Shown in pieces: positions 43,507 to 52,687 of a stretch of 64,000 bases of DNA. The stretch covers positions 62,001-126,000 of the forward strand of contig NZ_SORX01000006.1 in assembly GCF_004405125.1 (NCBI RefSeq), written 5' to 3'. The translations under genes and the position numbers were made by a program. Numbering within the stretch: the first letter of the stretch is position 1; each line of letters begins with the position of its first letter. This DNA comes from Jeotgalibacillus salarius (GTDB taxonomy: Bacteria > Bacillota > Bacilli > Bacillales > Jeotgalibacillaceae). The notes beneath the pieces were generated by a model. The model saw nothing but the letters and a program-made list of their open reading frames with translations, was not told where the DNA came from and did not search any database.

Positions 43507-44380
43507 GCTGCCCCTCCTCCTTAGTAAGATGAATAAATAGATCCTGAAGTGAGACAGGACCGATTTCAAGTCCAGATTGCGAGGCGCGGGCCTGTTGCTC
43601 TTCACTAAGCGGATCAATCACCATCACTGACTTAGTACCGCCGAGTTTTTGTGTGTGAATCTGATTCATACCGCTGACAAACTCATCTACCACTTCTGCA
43701 GCTCCAGTGACAGATGCTCCTTTTTCAAGTACAACATCAACAGGCTCATGTAGAAGCACTTTTCCCTTATGAAGAATCACTGCTTCTTCAAATAGATAAT
43801 CCATTTCAGATACGAGGTGTGTAGATAAAATTATTGTTCTCGGATGACGTGCGTGATCTTCCAGGAGCTGCTGATAAAAAATCTCGCGTGTCGGTGCGTC
43901 CATCCCGGAGTATGCTTCATCGAAAATTGTAATTGGTGAGCGCGAAGCAAGCCCGATGACTACATTGAGTACAGACTGCATCCCTTTTGAAAGCTTATAC
44001 ACTGGCTTATTCAGTGGGAGATTAAAGGTTTCAACCAATTCCATCGCATATTCAGCATCAAAATTCGGCTTATATTCAGCTGTTGCGTTAAGGTAGGTTT
44101 TTACTTTTTCTGACTCTTCTTTGAGGTCTTTCTCATAGACAAATGTCACTTGTTGCATCAGTTCAGCATTTTCAAATAGAGGGTGTCCGTTCACTTGGAT
44201 AGACCCTTCATCCGGCTCTGCAAATGAAGCAAGCAGTGACAGAAGCGTCGTTTTCCCGGCACCGTTGCGGCCAATTAATCCATAGATCTTTTCTCTATCC
44301 AGATTCAGCGAGACATTGTCAAGTGCATGGAAATTTTTATATTTAACAGAAACCTTGTCAATCAGAATATCAGCCGTCAC
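43493..44380 (-). CDS. ABC transporter ATP-binding protein
   Basis: A 295-residue exporter ATPase of the YtrB/CcmA type. Walker A GRNGAGKTT, Q-loop near VTFVYEK, signature LSKGMQSVLN (LSxGM variant), Walker B ITIFDEAYSGMD, and the H-loop LSTHL. It starts with GTG 44380, overlapping the GntR gene, and overlaps the permease gene at the 3' end. Probably a GntR-regulated export system for peptide or antibiotic. Confidence 0.88.
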   Translation of the reverse strand: MTADILIDKVSVKYKNFHALDNVSLNLDREKIYGLIGRNGAGKTTLLSLLASFAEPDEGSIQVNGHPLFENAELMQQVTFVYEKDLKEESEKVKTYLNATAEYKPNFDAEYAMELVETFNLPLNKPVYKLSKGMQSVLNVVIGLASRSPITIFDEAYSGMDAPTREIFYQQLLEDHARHPRTIILSTHLVSEMDYLFEEAVILHKGKVLLHEPVDVVLEKGASVTGAAEVVDEFVSGMNQIHTQKLGGTKSVMVIDPLSEEQQARASQSGLEIGPVSLQDLFIHLTKEEGQHGSK

Positions 44381-44754
44381 TGTTCACCCCGTCCTTTCAT
44401 CTGTTTCATGATTTTTGTTAATTCGTCCTGAGATATGCCCAGCTTCTCTGCTTCCTGCAGCATAGGTAACATATATTGATCAACAAACCCCTTCTTCCTC
44501 TGTTCAATCAGCATTTCTTTTGCCCCCTCTGCAACAAACATGCCAACACCCCTTTTTTTATAAATAACGCCTGCATCTACAAGCAGATTAATACCCTTCG
44601 CGACGGTTAAATGATTAATTTTATAAAAGCTGACAAGCTGGGTAGTTGATGGAATCTGATCATTTGCCTTCAGCTGATCATTCACAATCTGGTCTTCAAC
44701 CCGATCCTTGATCTGCATAAAGATCGGCTTACTATCATTCAGTGAGTGGCTCAA
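44377..44754 (-). CDS. GntR family regulator, YtrA subfamily
   Basis: A 125-residue one-domain regulator of the YtrA type with helix-turn-helix QIPSTTQLVSFYKINHLTVAKGINLLVDAGVIYKKRGVGMFV and a short helical tail. It is the first gene of the GntR-ATPase-permease operon, which it should repress; in Bacillus subtilis YtrA responds to cell-wall antibiotics. TTG start at 44754. Confidence 0.88.
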   Translation of the reverse strand: MSHSLNDSKPIFMQIKDRVEDQIVNDQLKANDQIPSTTQLVSFYKINHLTVAKGINLLVDAGVIYKKRGVGMFVAEGAKEMLIEQRKKGFVDQYMLPMLQEAEKLGISQDELTKIMKQMKGRGEQ

Positions 44755-44781
44755 TCGTAAATCACCGCCTTATGTTTTATG

Positions 44782-44803
44782 GTTATATAGTGTTGTATAT
44801 AAC
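44782..44803. promoter_or_regulatory. Palindromic operator of the GntR operon
   Basis: GTTATATA-gtgttg-TATATAAC: perfect 8-base arms, 28 bases before the start of the GntR gene. It resembles YtrA operators (AGTGTA..TACACT type is different) and is the likely autoregulatory site. Confidence 0.55.
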
Positions 44804-44864
44804 TATATATCCAAAGGAAATTTTAGTCAATGTAAATATATTTGGAATATAAAGAAAGACACAA

Positions 44865-44902
44865 AAAAAGACAGGTGATGTTCAGTCATCACATGCCTCT
44901 TA
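44865..44902 (-). terminator. Terminator of the PadR-DUF1048 operon
   Basis: The minus strand reads TGTGATG-actgaa-CATCACctgtc followed by seven Ts; it lies about 40 bases after the DUF1048 stop. Confidence 0.65.
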
Positions 44903-44942
44903 TTCCTACGCTATTAGTATCTATTATTTCTGACTCTCATCC

Positions 44943-45281
44943 TCAGTTGCGGTTGACCCGATCATTCAGCTTCTTACGGTGCAGATCTATCCAGCTTTTT
45001 TCACCTTTAATCAATTCATCGCAAAAAGCAGCTACATCTTCACCAGTGAGATCAGTGACCTTCCTGCCTTCAGCAGCGCCTTGTTCAAATAAATCCAATA
45101 TTCCTTCAAAAATACGTCTCGTATCCTGCCAGTCAGACGGTGCACCAGCAATCCATAAATATTTTTTAATCGCTTCATATGCATTTTTGTATTCAGCTGG
45201 AAGTGCTTTACTACGTTCTTCTAATGCTCTCCATTCACGCTTATCATTCAGATTGCCAACCACCTTCTCGAAAATATTCAT
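44943..45281 (-). CDS. DUF1048 domain protein
   Basis: A 112-residue helical protein of the DUF1048 family ([42 protein letters not shown]). Such proteins are almost always encoded with a PadR regulator and often a DUF1700-type membrane protein, with unknown biochemistry. Its ATG overlaps the stop of the PadR gene. Confidence 0.85.
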   Translation of the reverse strand: MNIFEKVVGNLNDKREWRALEERSKALPAEYKNAYEAIKKYLWIAGAPSDWQDTRRIFEGILDLFEQGAAEGRKVTDLTGEDVAAFCDELIKGEKSWIDLHRKKLNDRVNRN

Positions 45282-45622
45282 ATCATTTCTCCTCCCTCTC
45301 TCTTCAGGTTTTTAACCTCATTCATTTTATCCGAGATGAAAGACCATTTTCTCCAAAAGCTTTCCAGATATTCGTGACCTGCTTCATTAAGCGTATAAAA
45401 TTTTCTCGGCGGTCCAATTGTTGAAGGCTTTTTTTCGATTGTGACCAGATTATTTTTCTCAAGACGCATCGTGATCGTATAAACGGTGCCTTCCACCACA
45501 TCCGTAAATCCAAGCTCACGCAGCTGCTGAGTAATTTCATAGCCGTAAGTTTCTCCACGGCTGATGATCTCAAGCACGCAGCCTTCAAGAACGCCTTTCA
45601 GCATCTCCCTGAAATTGTCCAT
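45278..45622 (-). CDS. PadR family transcriptional regulator
   Basis: A 114-residue winged-helix regulator: [76 protein letters not shown] is the signature. It starts at ATG 45622 after AAAGGGAGG. It forms an operon with the DUF1048 gene and probably autoregulates; AT-rich repeats (CTATATAGTATAACGTACTAG) lie at about 45699-45719. Confidence 0.9.
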   Translation of the reverse strand: MDNFREMLKGVLEGCVLEIISRGETYGYEITQQLRELGFTDVVEGTVYTITMRLEKNNLVTIEKKPSTIGPPRKFYTLNEAGHEYLESFWRKWSFISDKMNEVKNLKREGGEMI

Positions 45623-45882
45623 TTGATCCTCCCTTTATGGATGAAGCATATTAGATATCTTTTTAATTCAAGCGGTACTATTTAATACTTACTACCACTA
45701 TATAGTATAACGTACTAGCATAGCTGTCAAGGTCGCTATATTGTCTGTGTCAGGTGCGGTCCACACGATTTCATATGCATATAAAATCGGGAGGAAATTG
45801 TCTTTAACTTAGGGAACGATCCAGCAATAATATGAATACCTTAAAAAGAATATGGATCTAATGTGAGAAGGAGTGAAATGAC

Positions 45883-46680
45883 ATGCCCATCGTTAGTGGT
45901 ACACATCATGTCTACACCGTCCAGCCAGGGGATACGCTGTATTCGATCGCCCGAAGATTTGGGAGCAGCGTTTCTGATATTGAATCTGCTAATGCACTGT
46001 ATCCTCCATTTACAGATCCAGGTTTAATTTTCCCCGGGCAGGTCCTTATCGTGACCAGACCAGGGACCAACCAGACGAATCATATCATCGCACCGGGAAA
46101 TAATCTCTATCGCCTCGCTCAGCGCTATTCCACCACTGTCGATTTACTTTTTGGGATTAACACGCAGCTGACTGATCCAGGATTGATTTTTGTTGATCAG
46201 ATGCTTCTCGTTCCGGCGTTTGTTTATCAGGTGAAATCAGGAGATACGCTTAATCGGATTGCCACTATGTTCGGAGTTTCACTGTCTGAATTACTACAGG
46301 CAAATGCACAGCGGCCTGGACTCTCGCCGGATGTCATCTTCCCGGGCTACCGGCTGCTGATCCCACTTCCTTCATCTAATAATATTGTCGTCTTTCGCCC
46401 GTTGCCGGCTACGAGAATCAGCCGGGGTACAATGCTCGCCGGCTTTGCAAGGGCTTTTGAAGGTGCCATTCTGTATAAAATTGTTGATGACTCAGGAACG
46501 ATCGTAACGAATGAAGCACCGATCCAGACATCTGCCGGCGGACCCGCGTTCGGATCATACTCTATCCCGATGAAATTTGATCGTAGCCCTTCGGCGCAAA
46601 CAGGAGAACTATGGGTCTATGCAAGAAGCGCGAATGATGGCAGCATTGTGGATTTAGTGAAAGTGAGGGTATTATTTTAA
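45883..46680 (+). CDS. LysM-repeat protein with a Gmad2 domain
   Basis: 265 residues without a signal peptide. Three LysM repeats (YTVQPGDTLYSIARRFGS, HIIAPGNNLYRLAQRYS, YQVKSGDTLNRIATMFG), then a beta domain from about 170 with ATRISRGTMLAGFARAFEGAILYKI...TSAGGPAFGSYSI, which looks like Gmad2, the immunoglobulin-like spore-germination domain. It is likely to bind peptidoglycan on the spore or cell surface. The ribosome site is AAGGAGTG. Confidence 0.85.
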   Translation: MPIVSGTHHVYTVQPGDTLYSIARRFGSSVSDIESANALYPPFTDPGLIFPGQVLIVTRPGTNQTNHIIAPGNNLYRLAQRYSTTVDLLFGINTQLTDPGLIFVDQMLLVPAFVYQVKSGDTLNRIATMFGVSLSELLQANAQRPGLSPDVIFPGYRLLIPLPSSNNIVVFRPLPATRISRGTMLAGFARAFEGAILYKIVDDSGTIVTNEAPIQTSAGGPAFGSYSIPMKFDRSPSAQTGELWVYARSANDGSIVDLVKVRVLF

Positions 46681-46695
46681 ACGGTCTTCACTCAG

Positions 46696-46726
46696 ACCTC
46701 TCCTTATGTCGCGGGAGAGGTTTTTT
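46696..46726 (+). terminator. Terminator of the LysM-Gmad2 gene
   Basis: ACCTCTCC-ttatgtcgcg-GGAGAGGT then TTTTT, 16 bases after the stop. Confidence 0.9.
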
Positions 46727-46863
46727 GGCGGGTATAATGGTCACGTATTCTTTGCACACAACTAACCTGAAAAATATAGACTGTTTTTTTATTCAACTGT
46801 TCCATACACTTAGATTAAAAGGATTAATCGTCCTCAGTCCGTTTAATAGAAAGAGGTCATTCC

Positions 46864-47499
46864 ATGAAAATTGAAAAACCTAAAATTCCAGGTGAACTAC
46901 CTATCAGAAATTTTAACGATATTTTAAATGAGGATTATCCTGAGCTCGACAAGTGCCTGATACACGATGCTGATTTTGAAAATAAAGAGCTGCACAGAGT
47001 AAATCTGTCCGGAATGATGATCAGGAACTCCCGCTTTATCGGAACCGACTTTAGCCATATCAGCATGACAGACGTTCAGTTTGAAAACTGTGATTTTTCT
47101 AATGCCAATCTGAGCAAATCTTCGATCCACCGAACCAGCTTCAACAACTGCAAATTCGTTGGCACTGACCTCACGGACTCACGTCTCGGTAACGTGCTAA
47201 TCGAAGAGTCTATTCTGAATCTGTCTGCGTTCGGGAATTCCAAACTTGAAAAAGTCCAATTTCAAAACGCTTTATTAGAAAGCTCAGACTTCTATGAATG
47301 CGTGTTAAAGAAAGTAGAATTTAACGTATGTAATCTTAACGGCACGAATTTTGAAAGAACTCCACTCAAAGCGGTTGATATAAGTTCTTCCACTTTTGAC
47401 TCACTCATGCTTTCTCTAGAAGACTTAAGGGGTTGTAAAGTTTCCACCCAACAGGCGATTCAGTTTGCTGCGCTGCTCGGGCTGGTAATTGTAGAGTGA
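46864..47499 (+). CDS. Pentapeptide-repeat protein
   Basis: 211 residues with about 25 A(D/N)LxX-type repeats that form a right-handed quadrilateral helix (ANLSKSSIHRTSFNNCKFVGTDLTDS). Qnr and MfpA proteins of this family mimic DNA and protect gyrase from fluoroquinolones, but most members do not; this one should be called only pentapeptide-repeat. The C-terminal 30 residues are outside the repeats. Start ATG 46864. Confidence 0.88.
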   Translation: MKIEKPKIPGELPIRNFNDILNEDYPELDKCLIHDADFENKELHRVNLSGMMIRNSRFIGTDFSHISMTDVQFENCDFSNANLSKSSIHRTSFNNCKFVGTDLTDSRLGNVLIEESILNLSAFGNSKLEKVQFQNALLESSDFYECVLKKVEFNVCNLNGTNFERTPLKAVDISSSTFDSLMLSLEDLRGCKVSTQQAIQFAALLGLVIVE

Positions 47500-47514
47500 T
47501 CTCAGACCAGAGAA

Positions 47515-47546
47515 AAACTCCACTTTTAAAATGATTAAAGTGGAGT
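47515..47546 (-). terminator. Terminator of the DUF421 gene
   Basis: ACTCCACTTT/AAAGTGGAGT, a perfect 10-bp stem, followed on the minus strand by a TTTTT tract. Confidence 0.8.
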
Positions 47547-47554
47547 CACATGCT

Positions 47555-48064
47555 TTAATTTTGAATGTTTTGTAATGTGGACTGAACACTCTCTCCACCT
47601 TCTTTCTTCACTACAGAAAAACTTCCATCTGTTTCCAGCACGACGGCCAGTACTTCTTCAAAAGAACTAAGACCATTTGAACGGGCTGCCTGCAACATTT
47701 CTATCTCCAGGATGCGTGACTTCTTCATCGCACCTCTGTAAAATTCCCCATTATAAAAAAGCAATTCAGGCTGAGACTTGATCAATTTACTTACCGTAAC
47801 TGACCTTACTGATAGCCATGTAAAGATGTACTGCATCGCGATCAGAACAAAATATGCAGTGATTCCCTCAGCGAGCGCAACGTCTTTACTAAGGAGAATC
47901 GTTGCAAGCGTGGAACCAAGCGCTACAGTTACAATCAGATCAAACGCATTCATTTTTGAAAGCGTACGTTTACCGGATACCCGCAGGATCATGATCAAAC
48001 CTATGTAAGCCAGTACACCAACCAGCAGCGTTCTCCCTATCGTTTCCCAATCATTAAAAAACAT
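47555..48064 (-). CDS. DUF421 (YetF-like) membrane protein
   Basis: A 169-residue protein with three helices and a C-terminal cytosolic domain with the family motifs RVSGKRTLSKMNAFDLIVTVALGSTLAT and LLFYNGEFYRGAMKKSRI...EVLAVVLETDGSFSVV. YetF and YrbG-like relatives (2Duf/5AF) are linked to spore-germination nutrient or water transport; the role here is unknown. ATG 48064 with GGGGGAG. Confidence 0.88.
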   Translation of the reverse strand: MFFNDWETIGRTLLVGVLAYIGLIMILRVSGKRTLSKMNAFDLIVTVALGSTLATILLSKDVALAEGITAYFVLIAMQYIFTWLSVRSVTVSKLIKSQPELLFYNGEFYRGAMKKSRILEIEMLQAARSNGLSSFEEVLAVVLETDGSFSVVKKEGGESVQSTLQNIQN

Positions 48065-48187
48065 CCAACTCCCCCAGTCATTTCATTTCTAAGGGATTTC
48101 CCTTGCTCAATGATTGTAAACGGAGAACTTGAAATCTTTAGATAAAAGTATTTATTTAACCTTTTCGCTCTTACTTTTTTCTTTGGT

Positions 48188-48355
48188 TCAATTTGAATTA
48201 AGAATTCCTACAAATACAATAGCCAATCCCAGGCTAATAAGAAGCGTCATACTCCAGTCCAGTTTACTGGTTGTCTTTAGAAGAATATTGAGAATGGACC
48301 CAATCAGGAACATGACAACAAATGTAAAAATGATTGCTACTAAATCAAAAGGCAC
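48188..48355 (-). CDS. Small two-helix membrane protein (55 aa)
   Basis: Below most ORF cut-offs. GTG start at 48355 with GGGAGGG 8 bases upstream. MPFDLVAIIFTFVVMFLIGS... (helix 1), ILNILLKTTSKLDWSMTLL, second helix to the end. The larger plus-strand reading frame in this stretch (48129-48398) has no ribosome site and odd composition, so I prefer this one. Confidence 0.6.
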   Translation of the reverse strand: MPFDLVAIIFTFVVMFLIGSILNILLKTTSKLDWSMTLLISLGLAIVFVGILNSN

Positions 48356-48486
48356 TTATGCATCCCTCCCTCTTTTGAATAAATATATAACGAACTAACT
48401 TCAATTTATTTGACGGTTAACAAGTGGTATAATTAACCATATTCACCTTTACTTTTTATGTCAAGCAGATTAGGGGATTGGATCAT

Positions 48487-48726
48487 ATGAAGCTTAAAAC
48501 GTTTACTTCTTCATTTATCGCTTTTTACATATTACTGAGCCTTCCCGGCATGCTTGGGATAGGATATGTAATCGACTGGACTTCAGAGGCAACATTATTC
48601 CAAAAGTTAAGAGGATATGTGCTAGAAGGACTCGTTAGCCACTTCTATGTAAAGGTTGCAGTTTCGATCGTTATTAGTGCAGTTTTGAGTATTTTTTTAT
48701 ACAGACGTCAGGTAAGAGCTGACTAA
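48487..48726 (+). CDS. Small membrane protein
   Basis: About 79 residues with two helices (10-30 and 55-72), basic C-terminus (RRQVRAD). ATG at 48487 with GGGGA 9 bases upstream. Fifteen bases separate it from the next small gene, so the two are a unit. Function unknown. Confidence 0.65.
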   Translation: MKLKTFTSSFIAFYILLSLPGMLGIGYVIDWTSEATLFQKLRGYVLEGLVSHFYVKVAVSIVISAVLSIFLYRRQVRAD

Positions 48727-48741
48727 TTAAGGAGGATTACA

Positions 48742-48999
48742 ATGAAAAAATTCTGGATACTTCTTATAAGCGGAATTGTCATTGGAATCATTATTTCTAT
48801 ATTTCAATACAGCGACGAATCACTGTTCTTTCAATATACTGCGAAATATTCGGATACGACGCTCTCAATTACAGAGCAGAATTTTGATGTAACCATTGGA
48901 TCTATACGTATTATTATTTTGTCTGTATTAGCGATTATGCTCGGGTGGTTTTTAATTGAGAAGATTGCAGGTTATTTGCGGAAAAAGGATGTGAATTGA
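48742..48999 (+). CDS. Small membrane protein
   Basis: 85 residues: helices at about 4-22 and 55-73, with a soluble, presumably external, stretch of acidic and Tyr-rich residues between. Preceded by AAGGAGG. It shares a transcript with the 48487 gene. Function unknown. Confidence 0.65.
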   Translation: MKKFWILLISGIVIGIIISIFQYSDESLFFQYTAKYSDTTLSITEQNFDVTIGSIRIIILSVLAIMLGWFLIEKIAGYLRKKDVN

Positions 49000-49045
49000 A
49001 TTAGATTTATCTATTGCTCCAATGTAGCACTCTAGCATTTTTCAC

Positions 49046-49073
49046 AAAAAAAAGACTGCTCTGCACAGTCTTT
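49046..49073 (-). terminator. Terminator of the PPK2 gene
   Basis: AAAAGACTG-ctctgcaCAGTCTTTT; on the minus strand followed by eight Ts. Confidence 0.88.
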
Positions 49074-49084
49074 TCGTTGTCTAA

Positions 49085-49954
49085 TCATTTCTTTTCATTC
49101 TCCAGTTCGTTAATCGCTTCATCCATTTTCTTTTTATCTTCATCTGAAATCTCCGGGAATTGCGGATCTATTTTTTCCAGACAATTAACCATTACTTCTG
49201 TAATAATGTAACGGGAATACAACTCGTCATCTGCCGGCAGGATATACCACGGGGCAAACTCAGTTGATGTATGGTTCAGCATATCTTCAAAAACTTCCTG
49301 GTATGTATCCCAGTGTCGTCGTTCTTTTACATCATTGAAAGAAAACTCCCAGTTCTTTTTGGGATCTTTCATGCGCTCAAGCAGTCGCTCTCTTTGTTCT
49401 TCTTTTGACATGTTAAAGAAGAATTTGATCACCTCAAAACCATTTTCCGACAGGTGCTGTTCAAAATCATTAATCTGTCGGAAACGCATTGGCCATACTT
49501 CATCCTTGTTCATATCGTCAGGATACATCTCGTCTTTCAGCTCATCTTTATGGACTCTCGGAAATATCACTTCTTCATAATGTGACCGGTTCAGGATCCC
49601 GATTTGCCCTCTGGCTGGAAGGCCTTCACGAATACGCCATAGGTAGTCATGCTTAAGCTCCGTTTCAGAAGGCTTTTGGAATGATGCCGTCGTCAAACCC
49701 TGTGCTGTTAAATTAGAAAAAATATAGCTGATCGCCTCATCCTTACCCGCAGCATCCATTGCCTGTAATACAACCACTATGCCTCTTTTCTCTTCAGCAT
49801 GAAGGCGCCAATGCAAATCCTTCAGCTTTTCAATACTTTCCGCCAGGCGTTCTTCAGAAAGCTCTTTTTCCTCAATACCATGATCTTCTTTCGTATCATA
49901 ATCTTTTAATTTCAATTTTTTATTCTTTTCAACCTTATACTTGCTAATGTCCAT
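49085..49954 (-). CDS. Polyphosphate kinase 2 family protein
   Basis: A soluble enzyme of 289 residues that transfers phosphate between polyphosphate and nucleotides. The Walker A motif AMDAAGKD, the lid KPSETELKHDYLWRI and RSHYEEVIFPRVH, and WEFSFNDVKERRHWD are the PPK2 signatures; PPK2 class III enzymes phosphorylate AMP and ADP. Residue pattern after Walker A (Asp-Ala-Ala-Gly-Lys-Asp) is exact. The ATG at 49954 is preferred; an upstream ATG (49996) adds 14 residues with Cys. Confidence 0.9.
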   Translation of the reverse strand: MDISKYKVEKNKKLKLKDYDTKEDHGIEEKELSEERLAESIEKLKDLHWRLHAEEKRGIVVVLQAMDAAGKDEAISYIFSNLTAQGLTTASFQKPSETELKHDYLWRIREGLPARGQIGILNRSHYEEVIFPRVHKDELKDEMYPDDMNKDEVWPMRFRQINDFEQHLSENGFEVIKFFFNMSKEEQRERLLERMKDPKKNWEFSFNDVKERRHWDTYQEVFEDMLNHTSTEFAPWYILPADDELYSRYIITEVMVNCLEKIDPQFPEISDEDKKKMDEAINELENEKK

Positions 49955-50255
49955 CTCTTTCTCACATGCCTTCCCTTGATAACAGAACTTCTGCATTTTT
50001 TATATTAGATTGTGAATACCTCTCATCATTACCCCCGTTTTTGTCAGGCTAAACGATATCTGACTTCAATTCGCTTCAGGTCAGCTATTCATTAACCTAT
50101 TGAAACACAATAAACTAATCTTTTAATTGAACTTTCATCACACGTAATCCTCAGATGGAAAATTGTGCTAGAATTGTCTTGTATCTTTTCAACTTTAATC
50201 ATTGCTTAATTTTCATATTTAATTCACTTACACACCTAAGTTTAGAGGGTTTAGC

Positions 50256-50912
50256 ATGAAGAAAAATATCGTGCTGTGGGATTTGATCTGCTACGCGGTC
50301 TTTCCATTAGTGATCTGGCATGCTTCAAGAGAATATATCGGTGATTACTACGCCATGCTGGTGTCGACAATTCCGGGTTTAGTCTATAGTGTAATTCGTT
50401 TTATGGTATTAAAGAAGGTCAACTTTTTAGGGATTTATATGATTGTGACGCTGGCAATTGGTACACTGATAGACGTTTTGGCAGGATCAGCCATCCAAAT
50501 GCTCTGGAACAGTGTCATTTACAGCTTTACGCTTTCTCTCCTGCTCATTTTCAGCATCATCATCAATAAACCGCTCTATCTGCTATTCGCTACAGATGTT
50601 ATGGAACTTCAGGGAAGAGACCGGAATATTCTTAAACAGGAATTCTACCAAAAGAAAATCCTGTTTATATTTAAGTTGATAACGCTCGGCTTTGCTTTTC
50701 AGGGGATTCTGCCGGCATCAATTAAAGTGTGGCTGATCCTGAACTACGGCGTGGAAGCTTTCGATAAAGGCATCGTGCTCAGACAGGTCATCAGCTGGAC
50801 AATTTCAGCTGTGCTGATTTATGGGTTCGTACATATTGCAAAGTTATTAAACTACAAATCGGATGCTGAGCTTGAACGGGAATCTCAGCAGGCAAAAGGA
50901 GGCAGTATATGA
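50256..50912 (+). CDS. VC0807 family membrane protein
   Basis: 218 residues with about six helices. The motif ISTIPGLVYSVIRFMVLKKVNFLGIYMI and the loop LFATDVMELQGRDRNILKQEFY are those of the VC0807 group, widespread and uncharacterised. The stop overlaps the start of the next gene. Confidence 0.82.
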   Translation: MKKNIVLWDLICYAVFPLVIWHASREYIGDYYAMLVSTIPGLVYSVIRFMVLKKVNFLGIYMIVTLAIGTLIDVLAGSAIQMLWNSVIYSFTLSLLLIFSIIINKPLYLLFATDVMELQGRDRNILKQEFYQKKILFIFKLITLGFAFQGILPASIKVWLILNYGVEAFDKGIVLRQVISWTISAVLIYGFVHIAKLLNYKSDAELERESQQAKGGSI

Positions 50913-51214
50913 TCAGCAAACTCCAGGAAAACATGCAGAACAGAAACAAATATCTGCTGGTACTGAAGATTCTTTTTAACGCGATTGCATTGTTTTATTC
51001 CGTACAAATTATTTATCTGGCATTCTCCGCATTGTTTAGTCAGGATGCATCAAACGGAGTTACAGATACAATGCTATCGGGTATGATCTTCTTTTTGGCA
51101 CTGTCCAATGCTGTCACTCTGGCAGAGATGGCTGCAACTGGTAAGAAAGAGTATTTCAAGCTCCTGCTCATCACTACATTATTTATGTTCCTCGTTGCAT
51201 TTTTGATTGTGTAA
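50909..51214 (+). CDS. Small membrane protein
   Basis: 101 residues, three helices (about 18-42, 55-72, 80-100). Overlaps the preceding gene by four bases (ATGA), hence translationally coupled. Similar to DUF6609-type proteins; no function. The next gene starts 27 bases downstream. Confidence 0.7.
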   Translation: MISKLQENMQNRNKYLLVLKILFNAIALFYSVQIIYLAFSALFSQDASNGVTDTMLSGMIFFLALSNAVTLAEMAATGKKEYFKLLLITTLFMFLVAFLIV

Positions 51215-51240
51215 TGATTAGACCTGAAAGGAAACATTCA

Positions 51241-51471
51241 ATGAAAATACTCAAATTTACTTTAATTGCGATCGGCATGTTCCTATGCGCCTATGGTATG
51301 ATCACAGATCAAGTCAGTGTTACAGCTCCCTATATCTTACTGACTGTCGGCGTTGCGTTCGTCATTAACGGTATGAATGAATTTAAAAACCGGAACACAT
51401 ACGCTTTAACATTGTTCTTTTCAGCAGGATTCGTTCTTGTTGTTGGGGTCTATATCCTACTCTCTAGTTAA
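51241..51471 (+). CDS. DUF3953-like membrane protein
   Basis: 76 residues with two to three helices and the typical pattern YILLTVGVAFVINGMNEFKNR. ATG at 51241 with AAAGGAAA. Third gene of the membrane-protein cluster. The hairpin at 51471-51516 (AAAAGCTCATTT/AAATGAGCTTTT) ends the message. Confidence 0.72.
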   Translation: MKILKFTLIAIGMFLCAYGMITDQVSVTAPYILLTVGVAFVINGMNEFKNRNTYALTLFFSAGFVLVVGVYILLSS

Positions 51472-51516
51472 AAAAGCTCATTTTCTCAAGTGAAACACTG
51501 AGGAAATGAGCTTTTG
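51471..51516 (+). terminator. Terminator after the membrane-protein cluster
   Basis: AAAAGCTCATTT...AAATGAGCTTTTgtcg: perfect 12-bp stem, 20-base loop. Confidence 0.82.
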
Positions 51517-51696
51517 TCGTTTCTTTAACATAAATTTTATTTTAATTCAATATACAATGTTTAACCAATGATCTTAGAAGGAATTACCTCTAATACCATT
51601 TAAGTGGTAAAAACAACACGGATTAATTTACTCGTTTTATTTATGTAAAACTTTCGTAATTTAAACCCGTGTTTTCGGATTGCTAGGAGGCTAATC

Positions 51697-52608
51697 ATGA
51701 AATTTTCAGGTGTGTGGCTAATCATTATTGCAGCTGTTCTCTGGGGAATTAGTGGTGGGATTGCCGATATCCTGATGGAAAAAGAATGGGAAGCAACTGT
51801 CATTTCCTTTTTCAGAGGTGCTGTTGGACTGATCTTTTTCTCCATCTGGTTTTTTTCGCGGTTCAAGCAAAGCCGGGGCATGTCAGTGAAGCTTGTAACA
51901 TGGTCGATCCTTGCAGGTGTTGGCGTTGCAGGTAACTTTACTTTTTATTTTCTGAGTATAGAGAACTCAAGTATGGCTGTAGCAGCTACATTAATGTATA
52001 CTGCTCCCATCTTTGTTCTGTTAATCTCTTTTATCTTTCATATAGAGCGCTCCACGTGGTTTAAGTGGGGCTGTATCGGCAGCGTGCTGATCGGCATTAT
52101 CATGCTTACCGGTGCTTATGATCTAGGTTCACTTTCTGTAGGTGTGATCGGTGCATCAGCAGGTCTTGCTGCAGGACTCTCCTATGCGATGTTCATCTTC
52201 GGCTTTAAGTATGCTTCTGATGCAGGAAAGCCACAGACGTCATTGACGATCGCCTTTTTCACTTTTAGCATCATTTTGTTTCTGATTAGTGATCAGCAGC
52301 AGCTGGCAAAGGCAGTAACATCAGGAGACATTGGCTGGTTTATATTAATAGGCGTGCTAGGCGGGGGGATTTCATTTATCCTGTATGTATTTGGAATCCG
52401 ACATACAACGGCCACTACTGCTTCAATGGTTGCGATGGTAGAACCGGTGACTGCTTCACTTTTTGGTGTTCTATTACTTGGTGACGCCCTCACTATTCCA
52501 CAGACGGCTGGCATGGTGCTGATCCTTGCGACAGTTACTTACCTGAGTAAAAACAAAGCCGCATCTCCCATTCTTCTCTCTACCTTTATTATACTACTTT
52601 CTTTTTAA
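51697..52608 (+). CDS. EamA family (DMT) transporter
   Basis: A 303-residue drug/metabolite transporter with ten helices in two EamA repeats (LWGISGGIADILMEKEWEATVISFFRGAVGLIFFS and ASAGLAAGLSYAMFIFGFKYA; TASMVAMVEPVTASLFGVLLLGDALTIPQTAGMVLILATV). It exports metabolites or drugs. The start ATG has AGGAGG upstream. A single gene. Confidence 0.88.
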   Translation: MKFSGVWLIIIAAVLWGISGGIADILMEKEWEATVISFFRGAVGLIFFSIWFFSRFKQSRGMSVKLVTWSILAGVGVAGNFTFYFLSIENSSMAVAATLMYTAPIFVLLISFIFHIERSTWFKWGCIGSVLIGIIMLTGAYDLGSLSVGVIGASAGLAAGLSYAMFIFGFKYASDAGKPQTSLTIAFFTFSIILFLISDQQQLAKAVTSGDIGWFILIGVLGGGISFILYVFGIRHTTATTASMVAMVEPVTASLFGVLLLGDALTIPQTAGMVLILATVTYLSKNKAASPILLSTFIILLSF

Positions 52609-52687
52609 CATTTGCAGACTACTCTTTTCAAAAATACTGCCCTATACTGATGTAGACAAAGCCGAAAATACAGGAGGCAGACCACTT

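Noticed and set aside
44842..45315. 157-residue plus-strand ORF over the DUF1048/PadR genes
   Set aside because: Antisense shadow of two recognised genes with good starts.
45699..45719. PadR operator CTATATAGTATAACGTACTAG
   Set aside because: Plausible dyad but AT-rich and imperfect; mentioned in the PadR entry only.
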